From Leptospira wolffii serovar Khorat str. Khorat-H2 (GTDB taxonomy: Bacteria > Spirochaetota > Leptospiria > Leptospirales > Leptospiraceae), in assembly GCF_000306115.2 (NCBI RefSeq), contig NZ_AKWX02000013.1, positions 1-64,000 of the forward strand: a stretch of 64,000 nucleotides of DNA. The letters are read 5' to 3'. The position numbers were made by a program, and so were the translations under genes. Shown here piece by piece: positions 15,720 through 24,342 of the stretch; positions within the stretch are counted from its first letter, which is position 1, and the number at the start of each line of letters is the position of its first letter. A model generated the notes under the pieces. The model was not told where the DNA came from. It ran no database searches and saw only the letters and a program-made list of their open reading frames with translations.

Positions 15720-16006
15720 GAAGTTACGCCTCAAACACACTGCAATTTAATACAATTTCACTACTTGGACGAAAGTCCAATAGTATGAAATTCCCTAATG
15801 CCAAAGAATCGCGCTCCCCTTCGGGATTGGATAAAATGTAAACATGAGCTTCCGCAAGGCGCATAAATACCAAGATGCAATACCCTGGCACGGCACCAGC
15901 TGGCATTGGGGAGCGCTAAAACTCTGAATAATTACCTATGTTTTAGAACCAAATCCGCACGCTTCCGAGCTTCGAAAAATAAAAAAACGAAATCCGGCGG
16001 AATTTC
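15720..16006 (-). repeat. Gene-less repeat cassette, copy R7 (cassette 1)
   Basis: 287-bp copy and the cassette nearest the recombinase, so by integron logic the most recent insertion. It mixes features of both subfamilies (GCTTCCGCAAGGCGC as in R4/R5, the rest as in R1). The long-range GCGCTCCCC / GGGGAGCGC stem is intact. Confidence 0.8.
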
Positions 16007-16085
16007 GCTTAACTGAGAATTTCTGAATAAGCGTGCTATAGCCCCAGAAGCCAGGGTTGCCGAAGTTGCGTGATAATGGCACGTA
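16007..16085 (-). other. Putative attI-like insertion point
   Basis: The last cassette core GCTTAAC (16007-16013) meets non-cassette sequence here, 73 bp from the recombinase stop codon. On the minus strand the junction reads CTCA-GTTAAGC, i.e. a GTTRRRY core. No cassette-like or terminator-like structure is seen in 16014-16085. The primary insertion site is therefore beside the 3' end of the recombinase gene. Confidence 0.6.
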
Positions 16086-17120
16086 CTAAATCTCATCCAG
16101 CGGGCTTTTAATCTTAGCGACTGACGGATTGACGATCCTGGCGTAGATCTCCGTAGTCTTGACCGAAGCATGACCCAAGAGAGTTTGGATGAGTTTAATT
16201 GAGGTACCATTCTCCAGAAGGTGAATTGCAAATGCGTGTCTAAGATCGTGGATCGAGACGTCTTTGGCGACCTTCGCCTTGGATTTTGCGAGATGAAAAA
16301 TATTTTCCGCGGAACGAACACTAAGGGCCGATCCGGTCTTCATTCCGGGAAAGATCCAAGACCTTGGCCCGTTCCTATCGATCACACTCTTTAGGCCCTC
16401 AATACATTGCCCGGGCAAAAGAGAGAATCTGTCCTTCTTCCCTTTTCCCTGCCGAATCCGGATCGATTTTCTTTCCCAATCTATATCGGTCCCTCTCAAT
16501 CCGATGACCTCGCTGACTCTAAGTCCGGATCCATAGCAAATCTGCAATAGTAATCTATGCTTCGGATTGCTTAGAGAAGAAAGGATTCTCCGTACTTCTT
16601 CCCTACTCAAGGACTCGGGGATCCTCTTCTCTTTTTTTGGTAAAGGATAATTCTTAAGAATATCTTTTCTTATGATGATTTTATAATAGAATTTTACAGC
16701 CTGTAAAATCAGACGAATCGATACCGAAGCTAGACCTTTCTCGTAAAGGCCATCCAGATACTCTCTAATTTCATAGTCTCGGATCCGGTAAGGATGCTTT
16801 CCGATATTTCGGATAAGCGCTTTATTATATAGAATGTAGGTTCTCTGGGTCTTTTTGCTATAATTTCTCCGTACCATCTCCGTTTTTAACGGCATGAGAA
16901 GAATTTCCGGTTCGGTATCGATGCATTCTCCGTATTCCCGGATGAATTCGGAAAGATTGGATTCGGAAAAGGGAATTTTCCAGATTCTCTTGGATGAATC
17001 CCAAAAGGAATTTCGAATATTCTTAATTCGAGTGATTAATTCGGAATCGTAAGGGAAGGAAATCGCCGCATACGAGCGGCCGTTTTCCCAAATCCGGAGG
17101 ACATGGATGCGATTGGTCAT
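16086..17120 (-). CDS. Tyrosine recombinase of the cassette array (atypical, not classical IntI)
   Basis: 344 residues. Residues 1-65 form a HARP-like N-terminal domain (FPYDSELITRIKNI...WKIPFS), then a SAM-like core-binding domain (about 80-155) and the catalytic domain. Catalytic residues are visible: R201 (GSGLRVSEV), H291/R294 (HDLRH), H317 (LLGHAS) and nucleophile Y326. Only 89 residues separate R201 from H291, as in XerC/D. Classical IntI carries an extra alpha-helical insertion there, which is absent. It ends with KSPLD, a tail shared with IntI and some Bacteroidota recombinases. It is transcribed towards, and in the same direction as, the cassettes. Confidence 0.85.
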   Translation of the reverse strand: MTNRIHVLRIWENGRSYAAISFPYDSELITRIKNIRNSFWDSSKRIWKIPFSESNLSEFIREYGECIDTEPEILLMPLKTEMVRRNYSKKTQRTYILYNKALIRNIGKHPYRIRDYEIREYLDGLYEKGLASVSIRLILQAVKFYYKIIIRKDILKNYPLPKKEKRIPESLSREEVRRILSSLSNPKHRLLLQICYGSGLRVSEVIGLRGTDIDWERKSIRIRQGKGKKDRFSLLPGQCIEGLKSVIDRNGPRSWIFPGMKTGSALSVRSAENIFHLAKSKAKVAKDVSIHDLRHAFAIHLLENGTSIKLIQTLLGHASVKTTEIYARIVNPSVAKIKSPLDEI

Positions 17121-17480
17121 GCCCTAATCCTACGAAATAGCTAAATATTTGTATAGTTAAAAATGAAGGAGCCTGTACGTAGCTTCGCCCCTTGAGTCCC
17201 AGTGGGCAAAAAAAAATTCCGCAAGTTAGGCGAAATGGTCAAGCGAATTTGCCCTTTTTCTGTCAATTTCGACATGAGTATGTGAGTTAAGACTCAGTGC
17301 TTTCGCTGGTCTCTCTTTTTCGCCATTTCGAAAGATATCATTACTCCTTTTTTTCGAGACAAACGGCCCGAAAATCTTCAAGGGACAGAGTGAAAAATTT
17401 AGATTGGTTTTTTCCGAGAACGGAATCTGATTTCTGATGCTTCCTTCCTTTATCCATTAAAGGATAGAAACAAGCTCCCT
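17121..17480. other. Intergenic region between recombinase and chromosome backbone
   Basis: 360 bp without a convincing gene. It must hold the promoters of the recombinase (leftward) and of the oxidoreductase (rightward), but no strong consensus is visible. An inverted repeat CGAAATGG (17231-17238) / CCATTTCG (near 17322) and a core-like GTTAGGC (17225-17231) are present. Confidence 0.5.
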
Positions 17481-19088
17481 ATGGAAAATCGCGATTTCGA
17501 CATCGTCATCATCGGCTCAGGTATGGGGGCACTAACCGTCGGTTCCCTCCTTTCCCAGTTCGGAAACAAAAAAGTCCTTCTACTCGAGCAACATTTTAAG
17601 GCCGGAGGCTTTACTCATGTTTTCAAGAGGGAAGGAAAGTTTCTTTGGGATGTGGGGATTCATTACGTAGGTGATATGGCCCCAGATTCTCCCCTACGCC
17701 GCATCTTCGATTTGGTTACCGGAGGCAAAGTGGATTGGGCTCCCATGCCGGAAATCTTCGAAAAATTCGTTTATCCGGATTTTAGCTTTTCCGTCCGAAA
17801 CGATCCGAAGCTATATCAAGAAGATTTAATCCATTCTTTTCCTCACGAATCCGATTCCATCCGCAGATATTTCCAGGACGTCCGAAAAGTTTCTTCTTGG
17901 CATGGAAGGCATATGATGCTGAAAGCACTTCCTCCCTTTTTGGATACCTTCGGCGCCGCAATCGATTTGATCGGCGCTTCCTCCGCCCTCGTCACCACGG
18001 GTGAATATCTGGATTCTAATTTTAAAGATCCGAAGCTGAAAGCGATTCTCTGCTCCCAATGGGGGGATTACGGACTACCTCCTCATATTAGTTCCTTTGC
18101 CATTCATTCTCTTATAGTCTCCCATTATCTCCATGGAGGCTTTTATCCGGTAGGAGGCTCGGGACAAATCGCCCAAGCGGTCCAGGAAATTTTAAAGGAG
18201 CATGGGGGAAGAATCGCCCTTTCCCGTCAAGTTTCGGAGATTTTAGTGAAGGACGGAAAGGCGGTCGGAGTTCGCGTGATTAATAAACGCAAATCCGAGG
18301 AATCCGGAAAAATCGAAGAAGAGATCTATTACGCGGATCATATCGTATCCAATGCCGGGGCTTATAATACTTATCTAAAGCTCTTACCCGAATCCGTTCT
18401 CATCTCTTTTCGTCAGAACTTGGACTCCTTCTCTAAGGCCTATCCCCTTATTTCCAACGTCACTCTCTATCTGGGTTTAAAAGACGACCCTCGAAAATTG
18501 GGGTTTCAAGGAGAGAATCACTGGATCTATTCTTCTTTCGATCATGATAAGAATTTCTCGGACGGTTATAAATGGACGGAAGGAGGCAAAATTCCCGGAG
18601 TCTATCTTTCCTTCCCTTCCCTAAAGGATCCTAAGGCCCATGCTCATACCGCGGAAATCATCGCCTTTTGCGACTATCGCGCCTTCGAAGAATGGAAAAA
18701 TCAAACCTGGAAAGAAAGAGACGATAAATACGCCCGGAAAAAGAAAGAATTAATCGACAGGCTTCTTTTGTACGTTGAAGAAAGATATCCCGGATTCTCC
18801 CAATTGATCGAATATTCGGAACTTTCTACCCCTCTTACTACGGAACATTTCACCCGTCACCAGCGGGGCACGATCTACGGATTAGCGAGCGTCCCCGAAA
18901 GGTTTAAAGAAGCCAAGTCTCCTTGGTTCTCCCCGAAAACTCCCATAGAAAATCTGACTCTTACCGGATCCGACGCGGCTTCTCCCGGACTAAGCGGCGC
19001 GATGATGGGAGGTTTCGCCGCATTTACTCGCGTCTCAGGCGGCATAAGCATTCTTCAGCTCCTACGTAAAGCCGGACCGGCCCGTTGA
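17481..19088 (+). CDS. FAD-dependent oxidoreductase, phytoene desaturase / retinol saturase-like
   Basis: 535 residues. N-terminal dinucleotide-binding motif VIIGSGMGALTVGSLLS (about 9-25) followed by LLLEQHFKAGGFTH, the CrtI/RetSat pattern. A C-terminal FAD motif LTLTGSDAASPGLSGAMMGG closes the domain. No signal peptide. Such enzymes act on polyprenoid or fatty chains, and the substrate here is unknown. Close paralogue of the gene at 36236-37825. First backbone gene after the array, in a transcription unit of its own. Confidence 0.85.
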   Translation: MENRDFDIVIIGSGMGALTVGSLLSQFGNKKVLLLEQHFKAGGFTHVFKREGKFLWDVGIHYVGDMAPDSPLRRIFDLVTGGKVDWAPMPEIFEKFVYPDFSFSVRNDPKLYQEDLIHSFPHESDSIRRYFQDVRKVSSWHGRHMMLKALPPFLDTFGAAIDLIGASSALVTTGEYLDSNFKDPKLKAILCSQWGDYGLPPHISSFAIHSLIVSHYLHGGFYPVGGSGQIAQAVQEILKEHGGRIALSRQVSEILVKDGKAVGVRVINKRKSEESGKIEEEIYYADHIVSNAGAYNTYLKLLPESVLISFRQNLDSFSKAYPLISNVTLYLGLKDDPRKLGFQGENHWIYSSFDHDKNFSDGYKWTEGGKIPGVYLSFPSLKDPKAHAHTAEIIAFCDYRAFEEWKNQTWKERDDKYARKKKELIDRLLLYVEERYPGFSQLIEYSELSTPLTTEHFTRHQRGTIYGLASVPERFKEAKSPWFSPKTPIENLTLTGSDAASPGLSGAMMGGFAAFTRVSGGISILQLLRKAGPAR

Positions 19089-19227
19089 TATCCTTGGCAA
19101 AAAATCCGTAATTTAGTTGAAGGAATTCGGAAAGAAGTTAATTTAATTCGTCGCTGAATTCTTCTCTAATCGAACGAGTCCTCTGAAAAATCGGAATCCG
19201 TTCAAACGGAGACCGTTTTTTTTTGCA

Positions 19228-21699
19228 ATGGAAACTTCCGATCGTTCTGGCACAAATTTTCAATTACTTTTCGAATCCGTTCCCGGCCTATATCTTATTC
19301 TAGATTCAAATCTGAAAATCGCTGCAGTGAGTAACGCATATCTAGCCGCCACTCTTACCAAAAGATCCGAGATTTTAGGCAGAGGAATTTTCGAAGTTTT
19401 TCCGGATAATCCGGACGATCCGAATGCCGACGGTGTCAGCAATCTCAAAGAGTCCCTTTTAAGGGTCATAAGCACGAAGACCCCTGACGCGATGGCGGTC
19501 CAGAAATACGATATCCAACTCCCGGAGTCGGAGGGCGGAGGATTTAGGGAAAAATTCTGGAGTCCCTTGAACACTCCCATTCTGGGTGAAAATGGAAAAG
19601 TCGCTTATATCGTCCACCAAGTGGAGGACGTAACCGAATTCGTACAATTGAATCGAAAAAGATCGGAAGAGATTAAAATCACCGAAGAGCTCCGGAATCG
19701 CACCCGCCAGATGGAAAGCGAAATCCTAAGGCGCTCCGAACAATTACAGCAGACAAACCGGAAGCTCAGAGAGGCGGAGCAAATTAAGAACGAATTCTTC
19801 GCTAACGTCTCTCACGAGCTCAGAACTCCCCTGTCTCTGATTCTTGCTCCCTTGGAGTCCATTCTTTCCGGTAAATACGGAGACATCCCTGTTCAGCAAT
19901 CCGATTTTCTCAAAACGATCCACAATAACTCGGTAAGATTGCTCCAATTAGTCAATAGCATATTGGATTTTTCTAAAGTAGAATCCGGTAAGATGACCGT
20001 GGAATTGGAATCCCTGGATATCGCAAAATTGACTTCTTCCATCCTCAAGGATTTCATCCCTTCGACCCATGAAAAAGGAATCGCCATCCGAAGTGAAATC
20101 AAGCCAGAGTCTATCGGAGTTCGAATCGATCGTTACCTATTCGAAAGGATTCTTTTTAACTTACTCTCGAACGCCATAAAATTCACCCCTTCCTCCGGAA
20201 ACATTACCGTAAGTTTGATTCTGAACGACAATATGCTTACTCTTTCCGTTTCCGACTCCGGAATCGGGATTTCGGAAGAAGATATCCCTAAATTATTCCG
20301 AAGCTTCCATCAATTAGAAGGCTCTTCCACACGCAGATTCGAAGGTACCGGACTTGGCCTCGCGATGGTAAAAGAATTTTCGGAACTACTCGGAGGGGAA
20401 GTGGATGTGAAGAGTAGAATAGGATCCGGAAGCACATTTACCGTTAAGATTCCGGTCCAAACTTCCGGTTCTTCCGATTTAATAGAAGCGGCTCCTCGAT
20501 CTACCTCGTTATATTATTTTCAAACTCCTAAAAAAGAATCGGTAGAACACGGAGGGTCGTCATCCTCTTCGGCAAGAGTCCTCGTGTGCGAAGACAATCC
20601 GGATCTCTCCGACTACATTTCTTCCTTATTGAAGGATTTTTGTACGGTAATGTCCGCTAAGAACGGAGAGGAAGGAATAGCGCTCGTACGATCCTGGTCT
20701 CCCGATTTGGTTCTCTCCGATGTGATGATGCCCGTCAAGGACGGGATAGAGCTTTGTCGGGAAATCAAATCCGATCCGAATCTATCTAAGACGGTCGTAA
20801 TTCTTTTAACGGCCCAAACACATAGGGACGCGATGATCCGAGGCTGGGAGGCCAAAGCGGACGAGTATCTATTCAAGCCCTTCCATCCGGAGGAGCTTAT
20901 CACCCGAGTAAAATCGCTTCTTTCTATAGCCGAGGACCGAAAAAGGACGATGCAATGGATCGAGCAAAAAAACGCAGAACTCGCGGATGCTAATTCGGAG
21001 CTGGAAGCTTTTTCATATTCCGTTTCCCACGATCTGAGAGCGCCGTTACGCGCCATATACGGTTATTCCGAAATGCTGAGAGAAGATTACGGATCCGTTT
21101 TGGACGAGGACGGAAATCGATTCTTAAAAGTGCTGACCGAGTCCACTCAGAGAATGGAACGACTCATCGATAATCTTTTGGAATTCTCCAGAGTGGGCAA
21201 GAGAGAATCGCATAATGTAAGATTCGATATGACCGAAATAGCGAATAATGTGGTCTCCCAATTAAAAGAACAAGCCGAGGTCAAGGCAGAGATCGTCATT
21301 CATCCCCTATCGGAAGTGATCTCGGACAAGGACTTGATGTCCTATGTTTTACAGAATCTGATCTCCAATGCCGTGAAGTATTCTTCCAAGAAGGAACACC
21401 CCAAGGTAGAGGTGGGAATGACGGAAACGGAGAGAGGAAAGACCTTCTTCGTGAAAGACAACGGCGCCGGATTCGATATGAAATACTATTCCAGGCTTTT
21501 TGGAGTATTCCAAAGGCTCCACAGACAGGACGATTTCGATGGGACCGGGGTCGGTTTGGCCATCGTAAATCGAATTGTAACTCGGTATAAGGGAAAAGTC
21601 TGGGCGGAAGGAAAGATAGGAGAAGGTGCCTGCTTCTATTTCACGATCGGAGATCCCCCCGGGACCGAAGCCGGAGACCAATCCGAAGAAGTCGCCTAA
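19228..21699 (+). CDS. Hybrid histidine kinase with two kinase cores
   Basis: 823 residues, no membrane segment. Order: PAS (about 8-135), coiled coil, HisKA with FFANVSHELRTPL, HATPase (NLLSNAIKF, DSGIGI, GTGLGLAM), a receiver (about 450-570; DVMMP carries the phosphoacceptor, KPF the lysine), then a second HisKA (SYSVSHDLRAPL) and HATPase (NLISNAVKYS, GTGVGLAI). The second core is of the bacteriophytochrome/NtrY-like type. Two kinase cores around a receiver suggest an internal phosphorelay. First gene of a four-gene signalling cluster, with a 120-bp gap to the next. Confidence 0.9.
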   Translation: METSDRSGTNFQLLFESVPGLYLILDSNLKIAAVSNAYLAATLTKRSEILGRGIFEVFPDNPDDPNADGVSNLKESLLRVISTKTPDAMAVQKYDIQLPESEGGGFREKFWSPLNTPILGENGKVAYIVHQVEDVTEFVQLNRKRSEEIKITEELRNRTRQMESEILRRSEQLQQTNRKLREAEQIKNEFFANVSHELRTPLSLILAPLESILSGKYGDIPVQQSDFLKTIHNNSVRLLQLVNSILDFSKVESGKMTVELESLDIAKLTSSILKDFIPSTHEKGIAIRSEIKPESIGVRIDRYLFERILFNLLSNAIKFTPSSGNITVSLILNDNMLTLSVSDSGIGISEEDIPKLFRSFHQLEGSSTRRFEGTGLGLAMVKEFSELLGGEVDVKSRIGSGSTFTVKIPVQTSGSSDLIEAAPRSTSLYYFQTPKKESVEHGGSSSSSARVLVCEDNPDLSDYISSLLKDFCTVMSAKNGEEGIALVRSWSPDLVLSDVMMPVKDGIELCREIKSDPNLSKTVVILLTAQTHRDAMIRGWEAKADEYLFKPFHPEELITRVKSLLSIAEDRKRTMQWIEQKNAELADANSELEAFSYSVSHDLRAPLRAIYGYSEMLREDYGSVLDEDGNRFLKVLTESTQRMERLIDNLLEFSRVGKRESHNVRFDMTEIANNVVSQLKEQAEVKAEIVIHPLSEVISDKDLMSYVLQNLISNAVKYSSKKEHPKVEVGMTETERGKTFFVKDNGAGFDMKYYSRLFGVFQRLHRQDDFDGTGVGLAIVNRIVTRYKGKVWAEGKIGEGACFYFTIGDPPGTEAGDQSEEVA

Positions 21700-21819
21700 C
21701 TCGTCGAATTTTTTTATTTCCCAAAAGGATTCCTGTTACCTGAGTGCCGCTTATCGAAACTATCCGCAAATCCCAACTTTCTCCTTGAGTATGCTCGGAG
21801 GATTTCGAATCATGTATCG

Positions 21820-24336
21820 ATGGGAACGGAAGTCCAATCTCTCGCATGGTTTCGATGGACTCCTTATGCGATCCTTCCTCTATTCAGCTTTCTTCTCTCC
21901 CTCAGCACTCTTAGATTAGCAATTCGGAATAGAAGAACCTCAGGAGCGCCCGAGTTCCTACTCGTTTCTTTAGGAATGGTCCTATACAATTTCGGGTATT
22001 TCTGGGAAATCGTAAGCCTAAACCCAAAGACCATCCTATTTTGGGACGATTTCCAGTTCTTAGGCCCCGATATTCTAATCGCATCTCTCCCCTTTCTTTG
22101 CTTTAGAGTCGCAAATCTCAATCGTCTGATCCACCCGATCAGTATCGCTTTAGTGTCGATCGTCCCTATTCTTACGGAATCCATCGTGTGGTTCGGTCCG
22201 GAAGAATGGATCCGACCTTCGATACGATTCGACGACTCCGCTCCTTGGAGAGCTTTGATCTACGAATACGGTCCTTGGATGAACGTATTCGTAGTGAACT
22301 TCATCGGTACGTTCTTCGCATGTATTCTGATTCTTTTATATGGAATATGGAGCCAGAGAGCTTTTCATAGAATTCGCTGCCTCGTATTTCTCATAGGGGT
22401 CTCCATCCCTTTCGGCGGACAGATCATGACCGCATTCGGATTCGTTCCGTTCATCCATCCTAAGTTAGACGTATTTCCTTTGGCCGCGAGCTTCGCGCTA
22501 TTAATATGGATGTACGGACTATTCTACTTTCGCATCTTGGATCTGATCCCCTTGGCAAGGAACCAAGTTTTCGAATGGATAGAAGATGCCGTCTTCGTTC
22601 TGAATCCCCAGGGGTTCCTACTCGATTGCAACGTTTCCGGTTTGAATCTTCTAGGAACGGCAAGATTGAGAGGCGATAAGAATATCGGCGAATTTCTTCC
22701 CGACCTAGGACTCATTCTGGAGGATTGCGCCTCTATCGGGAAATCGGGATACGAGTGGAAACACGCGAATCGTTATTACGACATTTCCGTTCGCTACCTG
22801 GGAGAAGAAGGATCCCGATACAGAATCGTGGTACTCAGAGACATTACCGAAAGAGCCGTTTCGGAGCGCAAGCTCTCGGAAAGAAGGGACGTATTACAGA
22901 CTATTCTGGATTCCACGAGCATCCTATTTCTAGTCCTGGACGGAGAAGGCAAATTAATCATTTTGAATAAAGCCTGCCTCCAACTCACGGGCTACGAACT
23001 TATGGAACTCGAGGGAAAATTGTTCTGGGAGATGGTACTTTTTCCGAAAGATAGGGACAGAGTCGTTCGCGTCTTCCAAAATCGTTTTTCGAGTAAGAGA
23101 TTTCCGAATCGCACGAGCGTTCTCATCCGAAGAAAAGACGGCAAATCCAGATACACCGTTTGGGAACACAAAGAGGTCCGGGACAAATCCGGAAATCTGC
23201 AATACGTAATCTCCACGGGGGCTGACACCACGGGACTCGAAGAAGCGGAAGTCAGAATCGACACTCTGAAACGAGTAAATGAAGAAATTCTGATTAAGAA
23301 TTCCATCATAGAGGTTCAGAAGAAAGAACTGGAAGTCGCTCTCAAGAACCTGACAGAGACCCAGTCCAAATTGATCCAGGCCTCCAAACTTGCCGATCTG
23401 GGACAATTGGCCGCGGGGATCGCACATGAAATCAATAATCCGATCGGCGCCATACAGGCGGCAGGATATAATATCCGCTCCTATCTAGGCAAAGTAAGGA
23501 CCGATCTTCGCTCTAATCTTAAATTACTTTCCACTTTAAGCGACCAAGATTGGAATCTTTTCGGAAAATTTGTGGAAAAAGGAATCTCCTCCAAGGAAAT
23601 CATCATCGGCTTGGAGAGAAGAAAGCTTCTATCCTCCCTGAAGGAGGAAATGAAATCCCTAGGCGTGATATTTCCGGAAGATACTGCCGAGCTATTTTTG
23701 GATTACGGAATAGCTTCCGGATGGAAAGAGTTCCTACCCATTCTTCTACGCCCGGAAACTAGGGAATTGTTACCGTTCTTCCTGAATCTTTTGGGGCCGG
23801 AACAATGTGTGGATACGATTAAGACCGCCGTGGAGAGATCCGCAAAGATCGTATACGCGCTTAGGAGTTTTGCCCATTTCGAATCCTCCCATAAGAAACG
23901 TCTTTTCTCCCTGAAGGAAAACGTGGAAACGGTTCTTACACTTTACCAAAATCTTTTCAAACACGGAGTGGAAGTATCCACAAGTCTGGAGAATATTCCG
24001 GAGTTCCTCGGTTTCCCGGACGATCTAATGCATCTTTGGACCAATATCATTATGAACTCGGTCCAAGCGATGTCGTATAAAGGAACTCTCCAAATCAATG
24101 CGGCCTTAAAAGGAAAGGAAGTGATCGTATCCTTGCGAGACAACGGCCCCGGAATCCCTGCCGAAGTGCAAGATAAAGTCTTTGAAGCATTCTTCACTAC
24201 GAAGGCTTTGGGAGAAGGCTCCGGTTTAGGTCTTGATATTGCTAAGCGAATCGTCGAAAAACACAAGGGGAGAATTTGGTTCGAATCTTCTCCGGGAAAC
24301 ACAATATTCTACGTAGGATTACCATTCGAGGTTTGA
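21820..24336 (+). CDS. 7TM-sensor histidine kinase with PAS domains
   Basis: 838 residues. Seven hydrophobic segments in the first 235 residues form an N-terminal 7TM sensor region. Two PAS regions follow (about 250-345 and 365-475), a coiled coil (about 480-520), HisKA with AAGIAHEINNPIGA (His about 533), a linker insertion, and HATPase with NIIMNSVQAM, DNGPGIP and GLGLDIAKRIV. No receiver, so it should phosphorylate a partner such as the HD-GYP regulator downstream. Six bases separate its stop from the next start, so they are co-transcribed. Confidence 0.9.
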   Translation: MGTEVQSLAWFRWTPYAILPLFSFLLSLSTLRLAIRNRRTSGAPEFLLVSLGMVLYNFGYFWEIVSLNPKTILFWDDFQFLGPDILIASLPFLCFRVANLNRLIHPISIALVSIVPILTESIVWFGPEEWIRPSIRFDDSAPWRALIYEYGPWMNVFVVNFIGTFFACILILLYGIWSQRAFHRIRCLVFLIGVSIPFGGQIMTAFGFVPFIHPKLDVFPLAASFALLIWMYGLFYFRILDLIPLARNQVFEWIEDAVFVLNPQGFLLDCNVSGLNLLGTARLRGDKNIGEFLPDLGLILEDCASIGKSGYEWKHANRYYDISVRYLGEEGSRYRIVVLRDITERAVSERKLSERRDVLQTILDSTSILFLVLDGEGKLIILNKACLQLTGYELMELEGKLFWEMVLFPKDRDRVVRVFQNRFSSKRFPNRTSVLIRRKDGKSRYTVWEHKEVRDKSGNLQYVISTGADTTGLEEAEVRIDTLKRVNEEILIKNSIIEVQKKELEVALKNLTETQSKLIQASKLADLGQLAAGIAHEINNPIGAIQAAGYNIRSYLGKVRTDLRSNLKLLSTLSDQDWNLFGKFVEKGISSKEIIIGLERRKLLSSLKEEMKSLGVIFPEDTAELFLDYGIASGWKEFLPILLRPETRELLPFFLNLLGPEQCVDTIKTAVERSAKIVYALRSFAHFESSHKKRLFSLKENVETVLTLYQNLFKHGVEVSTSLENIPEFLGFPDDLMHLWTNIIMNSVQAMSYKGTLQINAALKGKEVIVSLRDNGPGIPAEVQDKVFEAFFTTKALGEGSGLGLDIAKRIVEKHKGRIWFESSPGNTIFYVGLPFEV

Positions 24337-24342
24337 TCGCTA

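Noticed and set aside
1..16085. Insertion sequences in the cassette region
   Set aside because: No transposase motif found; repeats are explained as cassettes, and the mer inverted repeats have no transposase.
17225..17231. GTTAGGC upstream of the recombinase as a second attI
   Set aside because: A single 7-base core match without a partner or cassette beside it is expected by chance.
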